A stretch of 64,000 nucleotides of DNA, taken from the NCBI GenBank assembly GCA_000434915.1, contig FR882087.1, positions 1 to 64,000 on the forward strand. The letters are read 5' to 3'. Made by a program: the position numbers and the translations under genes. The notes beneath the pieces were generated by a model. That model searched no databases, was not told the origin of the DNA, and saw only the letters and a program-made list of their open reading frames with translations. The stretch comes from Ruminococcus sp. CAG:563 (GTDB lineage: Bacteria > Bacillota > Clostridia > Oscillospirales > Acutalibacteraceae). Positions 50,782 to 59,893 of this stretch are shown one piece after another (position 1 is the first letter of the stretch; each line of letters starts with the position of its first letter).

Positions 50782-51744
50782 ATGAAAAATGATGATATTC
50801 TCGTTTCCGTTATAGTTCCTGCTTATAATGCCGGGAAATATCTCGGATTTTGTCTTGACACTGTTATTGCTCAAACACACAAAAACCTTGAAATAATTGT
50901 TGTCGATGACGGTTCAACTGACAATACAGGTAAAATTTGCGATGAATACGCAAATAAAGACAGCAGGATTAAGGTCATTCATCAAGAAAATAAAGGTCTT
51001 TCAAGTGCCCGAAATGCAGCGCTTGATATCATGACCGGAGAGTATATCGCCTTCATTGACAGCGATGATTTCATTGAGCCTCAAACTATTGAATTGCTTC
51101 TTTTTGACTGTATTGAATATAACAGCGAAATAATTATATACGATTCCATTGACGTATCCGAAATGAAATTTGTTGACCACACAATAACCAACAACGTACG
51201 AACCTATTCTTCAAATTTCCTTTTACAGAATCTTGAGTTATTAAGTAACCGTGAATCGGCTTGCACACGTTTTTTTCACAAATCCATCTTTGACAGATTG
51301 CGCTTTCCTATAAATAAACGATACGAGGATAGCTATATAGCCTATCAGACAATTGAGCTTTCAAATACCGTTTCTTTTACAGATGCAAAATTATATTACT
51401 ATTATCTTTCTCCCAACAGCATAATGCGTTCAGATTTTTCTGCTAAAAACTATGACGTTATTTACTCCTATGATAACAAGATTGATGTTCTAATTCGAAA
51501 CAACTGTGAAAAATCCGCACAAATGGTTTACAGAGATTATCTTTACAACGTTTCCCGAATGATCGGCCAAACAAAATACTGTGATAAGTTCACTTCCGAA
51601 TTTAAAAAGCAAAAAATCAAGGAACTGCGTAAAAAATACAGAGAGCTGAAAAGAATAAACAAGAACAATCCGTATTTCAAGGGCAGATTCAGGCTTGTTT
51701 CCGACGTGCTTTACCTTTGCCCCGTTATTAAAAAATTCCATTGA
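50782..51744 (+). CDS. Glycosyltransferase, family 2
   Basis: The 320-residue GT-A enzyme has SVIVPAYNAGKYLGFCLDTV, VVDDGSTDNTGKICDEYA and FIDSDDFIEPQTIE (DxD). Its C-terminal basic region may bind the membrane surface. It is similar in layout to the GT2 at 43878-44888. GAGGTG at 50769-50774 sets the ATG at 50782. Its base composition is more A+T rich than its truB neighbour, hinting at a different origin. Its stop overlaps the region before truB. Confidence 0.92.
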   Translation: MKNDDILVSVIVPAYNAGKYLGFCLDTVIAQTHKNLEIIVVDDGSTDNTGKICDEYANKDSRIKVIHQENKGLSSARNAALDIMTGEYIAFIDSDDFIEPQTIELLLFDCIEYNSEIIIYDSIDVSEMKFVDHTITNNVRTYSSNFLLQNLELLSNRESACTRFFHKSIFDRLRFPINKRYEDSYIAYQTIELSNTVSFTDAKLYYYYLSPNSIMRSDFSAKNYDVIYSYDNKIDVLIRNNCEKSAQMVYRDYLYNVSRMIGQTKYCDKFTSEFKKQKIKELRKKYRELKRINKNNPYFKGRFRLVSDVLYLCPVIKKFH

Positions 51745-51761
51745 TCCTCGGAGGGATAAAT

Positions 51762-52655
51762 TTGACAGGTTTCATTTTTCTTGACAAACCGGAGGGGTTA
51801 ACCTCCTTCGTTGCGGCAAACAGAGTCAAGAGAATATTGAAAATAAGCAAAACAGGACACACCGGCACGCTTGACCCTATGGCAACCGGCGTGCTTCCTG
51901 TCATGCTCGGCGGAGCGACGAGATTCTCCCAATACCTGCCGACGCACGACAAGGCTTACCGTGCAAAAATTTTACTCGGCACTGTCACAGACACGCTTGA
52001 CATTACAGGTACGGTGCTTCAGAAAAATCCCGTTAACGTCAGCGTTGACAGGCTCAACGAGGCAGTCAACCGTTTTGTCGGCTCAATAAACCAACTTCCT
52101 CCGATGTATTCCGCCGTTTCAAAGGACGGCGTTCGTCTTTACAAGCTTGCCCGTCAGGGCATTGAAATAGAAAGAGAAGCAAGAAATGTGGTTATTCACT
52201 ATATAAAGCTTCTCGACGTTCCGGACGAAAACAACGAATTTGAGATCGAGGTCTCATGCAGTGCCGGAACATATATCCGCTCGCTTGCCGCCGATATCGG
52301 TTCCGAGCTTGGCTGCGGTGCCACGATAACCGCACTGCGGCGCATTGAAGCCAACGGAATTTCAATCGACAAAACCGTTACGCTTGAAACGGTTCAGCAA
52401 TTCGCCGACAACGGACGAATTAATGAGCTGATTACCCCGTGCGATGAAATGCTTCGGTGCTACCCTGCCGTCAACATCAGTGAAAAGCAGACGGTACGCT
52501 TTGAAAACGGCGGAGAACTCGACCTCAAAAGAATCAAGGGTGAAAAGTCGGACGGCTTCCGTCGTGTTTATTCACCCGAAAAGAAGTTCCTCGGTCTCGG
52601 CAGAATCAGCCTTACCGACGGAACGCTTTATGTTGAAAAAAAATTAGTCTATTGA
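51762..52655 (+). CDS. truB: tRNA pseudouridine(55) synthase
   Basis: The 297-residue product starts LTGFIFLDKPEGLTSF and has the TruB catalytic loop GHTGTLDPMATGVLPV with the active Asp. YRAKILLGTVTDTLDITG and SCSAGTYIRSLAADIG follow, and a C-terminal PUA-like region is present. It makes pseudouridine 55 in the T-loop of tRNAs. GGAGGG at 51750-51755, six bases upstream, picks TTG at 51762 as the start. It is separate from the usual rbfA-truB-ribF order, following a GT2 gene instead. Confidence 0.95.
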   Translation: MTGFIFLDKPEGLTSFVAANRVKRILKISKTGHTGTLDPMATGVLPVMLGGATRFSQYLPTHDKAYRAKILLGTVTDTLDITGTVLQKNPVNVSVDRLNEAVNRFVGSINQLPPMYSAVSKDGVRLYKLARQGIEIEREARNVVIHYIKLLDVPDENNEFEIEVSCSAGTYIRSLAADIGSELGCGATITALRRIEANGISIDKTVTLETVQQFADNGRINELITPCDEMLRCYPAVNISEKQTVRFENGGELDLKRIKGEKSDGFRRVYSPEKKFLGLGRISLTDGTLYVEKKLVY

Positions 52656-52665
52656 GGTTTTTATT

Positions 52666-53574
52666 ATGAAATGGTTTATTTTATCTATTGTTGCTCTGCT
52701 TTGCTGGAGCTTTTCGGATTTGTTTTCAAAAATCGGCTGTGCCGACTCAAAGGATAAGCACAGTGCGCTGAAAATGGTTACGGCTGTCGGCGTAGTTATG
52801 GGTCTTCATGCGGCATACACACTGATCTTCACCGATGTCGAGTTTTCGTTCCGCACAATGCTCACCTATTTACCGGTATCATTCCTTTATATATCGTCAA
52901 TGACTATCGGCTATGTCGGTCTCCGTTTTATTGAGCTTTCAATTTCTTCGCCGATATGCAATTCCTCGGGCACTTTGGCTTCGATTATCAGCATTATCAC
53001 AGGCATGGCGGTGCTTGTTAAGGCTCAGTATATTGCAATAGCACTTGTTGCAGTCGGCATTGTCGGACTCAGCATTGCCGAGATGACAGAGGATGACGAT
53101 CTCAGAGCGGCACGTCAGAGCAAAAGCAACTACAAATACACAAAGAGCATTCTCGCAATTCTTTTGCCCGTCATTTACTGTCTGCTTGATGCTCTCGGAT
53201 CATTTGCCGACAGCCTTGTTCTTGAAAAGCTTGACGAGGATGCCGCCAACACATCATATGAGCTGACGTTCCTCATTTGCGGCATACTTTGCTTCATTTA
53301 TGTTAAATTCATCAAAAAGGATAAGTTCTTCCCGAAGAAGGAAGCTCCGAAATACATCGGCGCAGCCTTTGAAACCGCAGGCCAGTTTGCATATATCTAT
53401 GCTATTGCCGATAAGGATCACTTCGCACTCTCGGCTCCGATTATCTCCGCATACTGTGCGGCATCGGTTCTCTGGGGCAGAATTTTCCTCAAGGAAAAGC
53501 TTTCATGGAAGCATTATTTGTGCATTCTCCTCACGGTCGCAGGTATAGTTATAATGGGAGTTTACGACGGCTGA
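52666..53574 (+). CDS. EamA/DMT-family transporter
   Basis: The 302-residue protein has ten predicted helices in two EamA halves. FILSIVALLCWSFSDLFSKIG opens it. RFIELSISSPICNSSGTLASI and LSAPIISAYCAASVLWGRIFLKEKLSW carry the repeated core. A charged cytoplasmic loop (about 145-165) separates the halves. The substrate is unknown. It starts ten bases after truB and is closed by a terminator. Confidence 0.88.
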   Translation: MKWFILSIVALLCWSFSDLFSKIGCADSKDKHSALKMVTAVGVVMGLHAAYTLIFTDVEFSFRTMLTYLPVSFLYISSMTIGYVGLRFIELSISSPICNSSGTLASIISIITGMAVLVKAQYIAIALVAVGIVGLSIAEMTEDDDLRAARQSKSNYKYTKSILAILLPVIYCLLDALGSFADSLVLEKLDEDAANTSYELTFLICGILCFIYVKFIKKDKFFPKKEAPKYIGAAFETAGQFAYIYAIADKDHFALSAPIISAYCAASVLWGRIFLKEKLSWKHYLCILLTVAGIVIMGVYDG

Positions 53575-53597
53575 TACAATCAAATCAATTTATTAAC

Positions 53598-53636
53598 GGC
53601 ACATAGGAGCTAATCTCCCGTGTGCCTTTTCTTTTT
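53598..53636 (+). terminator. Terminator after the DMT transporter
   Basis: GGCACA (53598-53603) pairs with TGTGCC (53621-53626), with an inner GGAG/CTCC stem and a T-rich 3' run to 53636. Confidence 0.88.
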
Positions 53637-53828
53637 GCGAAAAGGTCAAAGACTTTGCCGCCATTTCATAATAACTCTGCTGCTGAAATATTTTTATTGC
53701 AGACACAAATATGTAATAAAAAATGAGATAAAATGCGAAAAAGTTTAAAAAAATCAGTAATAAAGAGTATTTTAACGATAATCTCAAAAATCGGACTGCA
53801 AGAATACATTTTTGACCTTTTCTGACTT

Positions 53829-53857
53829 TTGACAAAAGGTCAAAGAAGGTCTATAAT
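53829..53857 (+). promoter_or_regulatory. ctsR operon promoter
   Basis: TTGACA (53829-53834), a 17-base spacer and TATAAT (53852-53857), perfect consensus. A partial CtsR box (GGTCAAA-GAA-GGTCTAT, 53838-53854) lies in the spacer and -10. Confidence 0.93.
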
Positions 53858-53871
53858 TTGACTTGTCAAAA

Positions 53872-53888
53872 GGTCAAAGAAAGTCAAA
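53872..53888. promoter_or_regulatory. CtsR operator
   Basis: The heptad direct repeat GGTCAAA-GAA-AGTCAAA matches the CtsR consensus (RGTCAAANANRGTCAAA) and lies just after the transcription start. Further GGTCAAA half-sites occur at 53647-53653 and, inverted, near 53814-53820. Confidence 0.93.
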
Positions 53889-53907
53889 GTCAAAAGGAGA
53901 TGATGAT

Positions 53908-54357
53908 ATGAGTATGAGCAATGAGATCGCCAAACTGATCCTCGACATGCTCAGCGACGACGGAGAAACGGAGATTCAAAGAAACGAGATGGCTCAGCAT
54001 CTCGGCTGTGTTCCGAGTCAGATTAATTACGTCATATCCTCAAGGTTTACTCCCGAGCAGGGATATATCGTAGAAAGCAGACGTGGAGGCGGCGGCTACA
54101 TCAAAATCACCCGAGCGAAATACGACAGCAAATCGGCAATGCTGATGCACGTTGTAAACTCAATCGGCGATTCGATTGATGAGGCAAGCTGCAAAGCGCA
54201 TATATATAATCTGAATTATCAGAACATTTTGTCTCCCGAAATTTCAAAGCTTATGCTTGCGGCAACCGGCGAAAGATGCCTGCGTGAGGTTCCCGCAGAT
54301 CTGAGAGACAAGGTCAGAGCATCATTATTTAAACAAATGCTGTTAGTTAACCAGTAA
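53908..54357 (+). CDS. ctsR: Heat-shock repressor CtsR
   Basis: The 149-residue product has a winged-helix DNA-binding domain. It contains NEIAKLILDML, NEMAQHLGCVPSQINYVISSRFT and the glycine-rich wing ESRRGGGGYIKI, the tip that senses heat in CtsR. The C-terminal dimer domain with arginine sites targeted by McsB follows. AAAGGAG at 53893-53899 fixes the ATG at 53908. It heads the ctsR-mcsA-mcsB-clpC operon and represses it at its own heptad sites. Confidence 0.96.
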   Translation: MSMSNEIAKLILDMLSDDGETEIQRNEMAQHLGCVPSQINYVISSRFTPEQGYIVESRRGGGGYIKITRAKYDSKSAMLMHVVNSIGDSIDEASCKAHIYNLNYQNILSPEISKLMLAATGERCLREVPADLRDKVRASLFKQMLLVNQ

Positions 54358-54376
54358 CCACGAAAGGATGATTTAT

Positions 54377-54895
54377 ATGTTGTGTCAGAATTGCGGAAAG
54401 AATGAAGCTACAACCCATGTAAAGCGTGTTGTCAACGGCGACACGACCGAAATGCACCTTTGTCAGAATTGTGCCGAGCACCTCGGCTACGGAGATTTGT
54501 TCTCCGGCTTCGGATTTGATCTCGGCAATATCTTCTCGGGACTTTTGGGTGAAGATATGCCGCTTCTCAGCTCGGCTCATGAGGAAAAATGTCCGAAATG
54601 CGGATACACCTTCTCGGATATAGTTAAAAACGGACGTCTCGGCTGCGCCGATTGCTACAGAAAGTTTTACGACAAACTTCTCCCGAGTTTGCAGAGAATT
54701 CACGGTAAAATAAAGCATACCGGCAAACAGGCAACAATGGTTCCCCACGTTGCCGAGGAGGAAAAAGCTCCGAAAATCGACCCGATAATGAAGCTCAAAG
54801 AGGATATGCAAAAGGCCATTGAAGAACAGAACTTCGAGCAGGCGGCAGTCCTCAGAGACAGAATAAAGGAAATGGAGGCAGGCAATAATGAATAA
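54377..54895 (+). CDS. mcsA: McsA, activator of the McsB arginine kinase
   Basis: The 172-residue product starts MLCQNCGKNEATTH and has four CxxC pairs: CQNC (3-6), CQNC (29-32), CPKC (about 74-77) and CADC (about 93-96), giving two zinc sites. A C-terminal UVR motif (IEEQNFEQAAVLRDRIKEME) follows. McsA activates McsB and regulates CtsR. AAGGA at 54363-54367 fits ATG at 54377; the ATG at 54368 overlaps it. Its end overlaps mcsB by eight bases. Confidence 0.95.
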   Translation: MLCQNCGKNEATTHVKRVVNGDTTEMHLCQNCAEHLGYGDLFSGFGFDLGNIFSGLLGEDMPLLSSAHEEKCPKCGYTFSDIVKNGRLGCADCYRKFYDKLLPSLQRIHGKIKHTGKQATMVPHVAEEEKAPKIDPIMKLKEDMQKAIEEQNFEQAAVLRDRIKEMEAGNNE

Positions 54896-55895
54896 GTGGT
54901 ATATTGAAAACGGCGACCAGGGCGATGTTGTTATCAGCACACGAGTTCGTCTTGCAAGAAACCTTGAAGAATACCCGTTCCCCTGCCGACTTACCGTAAA
55001 AGGCAAGGAAAAGGTTTGCGAGGAAATCAAAAATGCCGTGCTCAGCGACGACCATTGGGGCTTCGGCTTCACATGGATGAAGGATTTCACCCGTTCACAG
55101 GCTGTATCGCTTGCCGAACGTCATCTTGTCAGCCCGGAATTCGCTTCCGACAGAGCCGGCAGAGGCTTGCTCCTGACGGACGACGAAGCAATCAGTATAA
55201 TGCTCTGCGAGGAGGATCACATCAGACTTCAGGTCATGATGGCAGGTCTTGCGCTCAAGGAAGCATACAGCGTTGCCGACAAGGTTGACAACATCATCGG
55301 CAGCAAGCTCAACTACGCATACGACGAAAGAATCGGTTATCTGACCCAGTGTCCGACCAATCTCGGCACGGCAATGAGAGCCTCAGTCATGCTTCACCTG
55401 CCCGCCCTGACCCGCTGCGGTCAGATAGGCAAGCTTGCCGCAACCGTATCAAAGCTCGGACTTGTAATCCGCGGTGCTTACGGCGAAGGCAGCAGCCCCC
55501 GTGGAGATGTCTACCAGCTCAGCAATCAGATAACTCTCGGAATTTCCGAGGAAACTGCGCTGGACAATCTCCAGTCAATTACATTGCAGCTTGTCGCACA
55601 GGAACGTGCGGCGGCCGAAAAGCTTCTGGAAAATCCCGTTGAGGAGGATAAAATCTTCCGTGCAAAGGGAATTCTCCAGAATGCAAGAGTTCTCAGCGGT
55701 GATGAGTTCATGGAGCTTGCATCGCTTCTCAGAATGGGCATCTCAAACAAGACGCTTGACTTTGATATTACGAGGCTCAATGAGCTTTCGGTCAAGGTTC
55801 AGCCGGCCACAATCAACGCCCTTGAGGGCAAGGAGCTTTCTCCGCAGGAGAGAGACATTATCCGAGCCGAATGGGTAAGAAAGGCATTCGAATAA
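54888..55895 (+). CDS. mcsB: Protein arginine kinase McsB
   Basis: The 335-residue guanidino kinase family member has VISTRVRLARNLEEYPFPC, YLTQCPTNLGTAMRASVMLHLP (with the reactive Cys) and IRGAYGEGSSPRGDVYQLSNQ. It phosphorylates arginine in CtsR and in damaged proteins, marking them for ClpC-ClpP. Translation is coupled to mcsA by an eight-base overlap. Confidence 0.96.
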   Translation: MNKWYIENGDQGDVVISTRVRLARNLEEYPFPCRLTVKGKEKVCEEIKNAVLSDDHWGFGFTWMKDFTRSQAVSLAERHLVSPEFASDRAGRGLLLTDDEAISIMLCEEDHIRLQVMMAGLALKEAYSVADKVDNIIGSKLNYAYDERIGYLTQCPTNLGTAMRASVMLHLPALTRCGQIGKLAATVSKLGLVIRGAYGEGSSPRGDVYQLSNQITLGISEETALDNLQSITLQLVAQERAAAEKLLENPVEEDKIFRAKGILQNARVLSGDEFMELASLLRMGISNKTLDFDITRLNELSVKVQPATINALEGKELSPQERDIIRAEWVRKAFE

Positions 55896-55947
55896 GAGAT
55901 GCAAAAGGAATTTTGAAAGCCTCGTGTTTTTGAATGACCAATGATAA

Positions 55948-56000
55948 TTGATACGGGGCTTGTCGGATTGCAAAGCAATCGCTGACAGGTCCCGTTTTGA
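55948..56000 (+). other. Long interrupted hairpin in the mcsB-clpC gap
   Basis: ACGGGGCTTGTCGGATTGC and GCAATCGCTGACAGGTCCCGT can pair with a few mismatches around AAA, followed by only TTTT. It may be a leaky terminator, processing site or mRNA stabiliser in the 161-base gap before clpC. Confidence 0.5.
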
Positions 56001-56056
56001 AAGACAATAAGCTCCCCGCAAGGGAGGCAAATTCAATAAGCAAAGGAGAGATTTTT

Positions 56057-58519
56057 ATGTATAAGTTTACAGGCTTTACTCAGAAAGCAAACACGGCACT
56101 CAATGCCGCAATAGAATATGCGGAGAATCTCGGTCACACATATATAGGCAGCGAGCATCTTCTGCTCGGTCTGCTCTCAAGCGAGGGAAGCGTTGCATAC
56201 ACTGCCCTCACGGCAAGAAACATTACGGCGGATAATGTCGAAACCGCTGTCAGAAACAGCGTCGGCATCGGCACTCCGACAGTTCTTTCGCCGAACGATT
56301 TCACACCGAGAAGCAAGAACATTATCGAAACAGCAGTCACGATTGCAAGAAGTCTCGGCCACGGCTACGTCGGCACAGAGCATCTTCTGATAGCAATTCT
56401 TCGTGACAGCAGCTGCTACGCAATGGATATTTTGGATGCGATGAACGTTTCCGCCGCAGACGTTGCAGAGGAAATCACAAAATCAGTCAACGTTTCGCAG
56501 AACGACGCAAGTCCGAAGTCCAAGACTCAGTCCAAGGGCAAGACGGAGACTCCGACCCTTGACCAGTTCGGCCGTGACCTTACCGCCATTGCACGTCAGG
56601 GCAAGATTGACCCGGTCATCGGCAGGCAGAAAGAGATTGAAAGAGTTATTCAGATTCTTTGCCGCAGAACAAAGAACAACCCCTGCCTTATCGGTGAACC
56701 CGGCGTAGGTAAAACCGCTATCGCCGAGGGACTGGCTCTTAAAATCGCATCGGGCGAGGTTCCCGAAATTCTTAAGGACAAGAGAATTGTTGCTCTTGAC
56801 CTGACCGGCATGGTCGCAGGTACAAAATACCGTGGCGACTTTGAGGAAAGAATTAAATCGGCTATTGACGAGGTTTCAAAGGCCGGCAACATTATCCTCT
56901 TCATTGATGAGGTTCACACCCTTATCGGTGCAGGCGCCGCAGAGGGTGCGGTTGACGCCGCAAATATTCTCAAGCCCGCTCTTGCAAGGGGCGAAATGCA
57001 GGTTATCGGCGCAACGACAATCGAGGAATACAGGAAGAACATTGAAAAAGATTCCGCTCTTGAGCGTCGTTTCCAGTCCGTTCTCGTCGGAGAGCCGAGC
57101 CGTGAAGAGGCAGTCGAGATACTCAAGGGTATCAGAGACAAGTACGAAGCTCATCACAAGGTAAAGATTACCGATGAGGCTATCGAAGCGGCAGTCAAGA
57201 TGTCATCAAGATACATCGGCGACAGATTCCTGCCCGATAAAGCAATCGACCTTATCGACGAGGCGGCTTCAAAGGTTCGTCTGCGTGCCTACACTCCGCC
57301 CGAGGATATCAGAGAGCTTGAAGAGAAAATCAAGCGTATAAATGAAGAAAAGGCTTCGGCTGTCAACAGTCAGAACTTTGAGCAGGCAGCGGCCTTGCGT
57401 GACGAGGAAAAAGAGGTTAAGGCTCACCTTGAAAACGCAAAGGAAAGTTGGAAGAAGCAGAATTCCGAGACAAACGGCGTTGTAACTCCCGATGAGATTG
57501 CCGCCATTGTTTCCGAGTGGACGCACATTCCCGTTGTTCAGCTCACTGAGGAGGAAAGCCAAAGACTTCTCCACATGGAGGAGGAGCTTCACAGAAGAAT
57601 TGTCGGTCAGGACCAGGCCGTTTCCGCAGTTGCCAAGGCTATCCGCCGCGGCAGAGTCGGACTTAAAGACCCGAACAGACCCACGGGTTCGTTCATCTTC
57701 CTCGGCCCGACAGGCGTAGGTAAAACAGAGCTTTGCAAGACTCTTGCCGCAACGCTTTTCGGCGATGAGAGCGCAATGATAAGACTTGATATGTCCGAGT
57801 TCATGGAGAAGCACACAGTCTCCAAGCTTGTAGGTTCACCTCCGGGCTATGTCGGATATGACGAGGGCGGTCAGCTCACCGAAAAGGTTCGCCGTAAGCC
57901 CTACAGCGTGGTTCTTTTCGATGAGATTGAAAAAGCTCACCCCGATGTATTCAACATGCTCCTTCAGATCCTTGACGACGGTGTTCTCACCGATTCGCAG
58001 GGCAGAAAGGTTGACTTCAAGAACTGCATCATCATCATGACTTCAAACGTCGGTGCAAAGCTCATCACAAACGCCGGCAACGCCGCACTCGGCTTCAAGG
58101 GCGAGGAAGGCAACGGCACAATGAGCCAGAGCGACATCAAGGACGCAGTCATGGGCGAATTGAAGAAGTGCTTCCGTCCCGAGTTCCTTAACAGGGTTGA
58201 CGATATCATTGTATTCGAGCAGCTCAACAAGGACGACATCAAGGAAATCGCACGCAGAATGCTCAAAACACTCAAGAACCGTGTTCATGACATGGGCATT
58301 GAGCTTGACTTTGATGACAGCGCAATCGAGAAGATTTCCGACGAGGGCTTCGACCCGGTATACGGTGCAAGACCGCTCAGACGTGCTATTCAGTCGCAAA
58401 TTGAGGATAAACTCAGCGAGGAAATGCTTGACGGTCACATCACCTCCGGCAACAAGTATGTTTGCAAGCATACCGACGATGGATTTGTATTTGAATCCGT
58501 CGAGACCAAGGCCGAATAA
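56057..58519 (+). CDS. clpC: ATP-dependent unfoldase ClpC
   Basis: The 820-residue class I AAA+ protein has two N-terminal Clp repeats (about 1-145) and the first ATPase (Walker [10 protein letters not shown], Walker [10 protein letters not shown]). A UVR-type middle domain ([14 protein letters not shown]) follows, then the second ATPase ([20 protein letters not shown]). The C-terminal D2-small domain binds ClpP. It unfolds arginine-phosphorylated substrates with McsB. AAAGGAG at 56042-56048 sets the ATG. ClpP itself is not in the window. Confidence 0.97.
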   Translation: MYKFTGFTQKANTALNAAIEYAENLGHTYIGSEHLLLGLLSSEGSVAYTALTARNITADNVETAVRNSVGIGTPTVLSPNDFTPRSKNIIETAVTIARSLGHGYVGTEHLLIAILRDSSCYAMDILDAMNVSAADVAEEITKSVNVSQNDASPKSKTQSKGKTETPTLDQFGRDLTAIARQGKIDPVIGRQKEIERVIQILCRRTKNNPCLIGEPGVGKTAIAEGLALKIASGEVPEILKDKRIVALDLTGMVAGTKYRGDFEERIKSAIDEVSKAGNIILFIDEVHTLIGAGAAEGAVDAANILKPALARGEMQVIGATTIEEYRKNIEKDSALERRFQSVLVGEPSREEAVEILKGIRDKYEAHHKVKITDEAIEAAVKMSSRYIGDRFLPDKAIDLIDEAASKVRLRAYTPPEDIRELEEKIKRINEEKASAVNSQNFEQAAALRDEEKEVKAHLENAKESWKKQNSETNGVVTPDEIAAIVSEWTHIPVVQLTEEESQRLLHMEEELHRRIVGQDQAVSAVAKAIRRGRVGLKDPNRPTGSFIFLGPTGVGKTELCKTLAATLFGDESAMIRLDMSEFMEKHTVSKLVGSPPGYVGYDEGGQLTEKVRRKPYSVVLFDEIEKAHPDVFNMLLQILDDGVLTDSQGRKVDFKNCIIIMTSNVGAKLITNAGNAALGFKGEEGNGTMSQSDIKDAVMGELKKCFRPEFLNRVDDIIVFEQLNKDDIKEIARRMLKTLKNRVHDMGIELDFDDSAIEKISDEGFDPVYGARPLRRAIQSQIEDKLSEEMLDGHITSGNKYVCKHTDDGFVFESVETKAE

Positions 58520-58535
58520 TAAACCGAATAGAACA

Positions 58536-58574
58536 CGCCGCCGAGCAGTGAAAATCTGTTCGGCGGCGGTTTTT
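58536..58574 (+). terminator. Terminator repeat T1 after clpC
   Basis: CGCCGCCGA (58536-58544) pairs with TCGGCGGCG (58560-58568), followed by TTTTT and the conserved tail GTTTCGCAGCAATCGAG. The same 37-base 3' half recurs at 58963-58999 and, with one change, at 59463-59499. Confidence 0.92.
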
Positions 58575-58598
58575 GTTTCGCAGCAATCGAGCTATGCG

Positions 58599-58619
58599 AT
58601 ATTACAACGTATGTAATAT
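58599..58619. promoter_or_regulatory. Operator-like palindrome before the first XRE gene
   Basis: ATATTACA (58599-58606) and TGTAATAT (58612-58619) are a perfect inverted repeat with a 5-base spacer. A second TGTAATAT half-site lies at 58668-58675, just before the ribosome binding site. It is probably the XRE protein's own operator. Confidence 0.65.
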
Positions 58620-58687
58620 TTCAACATCGTTATATCAAAATGTGTTCTAATTGTCAATAACAACATCTGTAATATTCGGAGGGCATT

Positions 58688-58915
58688 ATGGCAGTTTACA
58701 CGGACATTTTAAAAGAGCTTAGACGTGACAAGCATTTAACACAGCTTGACTTGGCTAAGCATTTCGGAATCAGTCAAACAATGTATTCAATGTATGAGAG
58801 CGGAAGAAGAACAATGAAACTTGAAATGCTTTGCGAGCTTGCCGATATTCTTGAAACCTCAACAGATTATATTCTCGGCCGAACCGCTCAGCAAAAGCCG
58901 TATCCCAAAAGATAA
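58688..58915 (+). CDS. XRE-family transcriptional regulator
   Basis: The 75-residue product is almost only a Cro/C1-type HTH (residues 5-65: LKELRRDKHLTQLDLAKHFG, ISQTMYSMYESGRRTMKLEM). A short basic tail follows. GGAGGG at 58679-58684 sets the ATG. It is flanked by near-identical terminators and preceded by a TGTAATAT palindrome. No toxin or partner gene accompanies it. Confidence 0.9.
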   Translation: MAVYTDILKELRRDKHLTQLDLAKHFGISQTMYSMYESGRRTMKLEMLCELADILETSTDYILGRTAQQKPYPKR

Positions 58916-58943
58916 ATATTTTATGTTAAAACAGTTAATACTC

Positions 58944-58999
58944 ACCGCTGCCTAACAGGAAATCTGTTCGGCGGCGGTTTTTGTTTCGCAGCAATCGAG
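58944..58999 (+). terminator. Terminator repeat T2 after the first XRE gene
   Basis: ACCGCTGCC (58944-58952) pairs with GGCGGCGGT (58970-58978), with an inner AACAG/CTGTT stem and TTTTT. The tail to 58999 is identical to T1 over 37 bases. Confidence 0.9.
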
Positions 59000-59131
59000 A
59001 TATACATATAATCAAAATATACATCACGCAATATTATATCCGTTTTAAATAGATATGTCAAGAGAAAAATCCGAAATAATCGGACGAATCATGCTTCTTT
59101 ATACGGTATAATTAGATAGAGGTGATTCGTC

Positions 59132-59440
59132 TTGGATAAAAATGAATTTAGCCGTCGTGTTGAGCAATTAAGAAAAAACAAGGGAGTATCTGCAAGGGAT
59201 ATGAGCTTATCTTTGGGGCAAAGTCCCGGATATATAAATAGTATTGAAAACGCCGTAAACTATCCGTCAATGACAGTATTCTTTTATATATGTGAATATC
59301 TCGGAATAACTCCGGCGGAATTTTTTGAAACGGATTCCGTAAATCCGTCAAAAGAAACAGAGCTTGCACAGGCGGTCAGAGGTTTAAGCAATCAGCAGCT
59401 GGATACTTTAATTACGCTTGCTAAAGGATTAAAAAAATAA
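59132..59440 (+). CDS. XRE-family transcriptional regulator with short C-terminal domain
   Basis: The 102-residue product has an HTH at about 5-65 (VEQLRKNKGVSARDMSLSLG, SPGYINSIENAVNYPSM) and a C-terminal helical stretch ending LNQQLDTLITLAKGLKK-like. AGAGGTGA at 59118-59125, seven bases upstream, marks the TTG at 59132 as start. It resembles the small XRE regulators found singly in Clostridia. It is only distantly similar to the first XRE gene and sits between terminators T2 and T3. Confidence 0.9.
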   Translation: MDKNEFSRRVEQLRKNKGVSARDMSLSLGQSPGYINSIENAVNYPSMTVFFYICEYLGITPAEFFETDSVNPSKETELAQAVRGLSNQQLDTLITLAKGLKK

Positions 59441-59447
59441 CATATAT

Positions 59448-59499
59448 CACCGTTGAACATATTCTGTTCGGCGGTGGTTTTTGTTTCGCAGCAATCGAG
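59448..59499 (+). terminator. Terminator repeat T3 after the second XRE gene
   Basis: CACCG (59448-59452) pairs with CGGTG (59472-59476) with mismatches in the upper stem. TTTTT and the same GTTTCGCAGCAATCGAG tail as T1 and T2 follow, with one base change in the 3' arm. Confidence 0.85.
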
Positions 59500-59559
59500 C
59501 AATGCGGTTTGATTTAATATCCCCCTTGATGAGAGTAAGAAAAACTGCGTCTGAAGCAA

Positions 59560-59760
59560 AATTATCAGATTTCAGTGCAAAAACTTCGTGGCCGTCCTCT
59601 TGAGGCAATGTCATTAACTTAAGGCTTTTTGCAAAAATCTTTTGGGTCGATGTAGTCATCGACCCCTACGGAATGTGCTTTTATCGTAACTCTGCGTAAC
59701 ATTACTTTTCTGTGCCTATCGTAGGGTGCGATGCCCACATCGCACCATAAAGATTTCAGC
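59560..59760. repeat. Gene-free region with inverted copy R4 of the dispersed repeat
   Basis: In reverse orientation it holds CTCAAGAGGACGGCCACG (59587-59604), module B (GGGTCGATG...CATCGACCCCTACGG, 59644-59671) and module A. Module A (CGTAGGGTGCGATG...CATCGCACC, 59720-59746) is identical over 27 bases to R1 and R2. Together with R2 it shares a near-identical stretch of about 65 bases. No gene is supported in 59441-59893. Confidence 0.82.
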
Positions 59761-59827
59761 TTAATCTGTCATTTTTATTTATCCCCTCCGTCGTCAAGGA
59801 CGATACCTCCCCTTTTTCATTATTTTC

Positions 59828-59857
59828 TTGACGGCGGAATACATATTGTGATAGAAT
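59828..59857 (+). promoter_or_regulatory. Promoter of the DUF5058 operon
   Basis: TTGACG (59828-59833), an 18-base spacer and TAGAAT (59852-59857), 36 bases before the start codon. Confidence 0.65.
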
Positions 59858-59893
59858 AAAACACATATCAACAAGTTTCAAGGGGGATATGTA

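Noticed and set aside
54347..55090. Open frame of 247 codons on the minus strand
   Set aside because: It is antisense to mcsA and mcsB, both clearly real, and its sequence has no domain pattern.
58688..59440. XRE genes as remnants of a prophage or toxin-antitoxin system
   Set aside because: No integrase, phage structural gene or toxin-like partner is adjacent.
58536..59499. Three spaced repeats considered as a CRISPR array
   Set aside because: Spacings are 408 and 500 bases and contain genes; the repeats are terminators. No cas genes are present.
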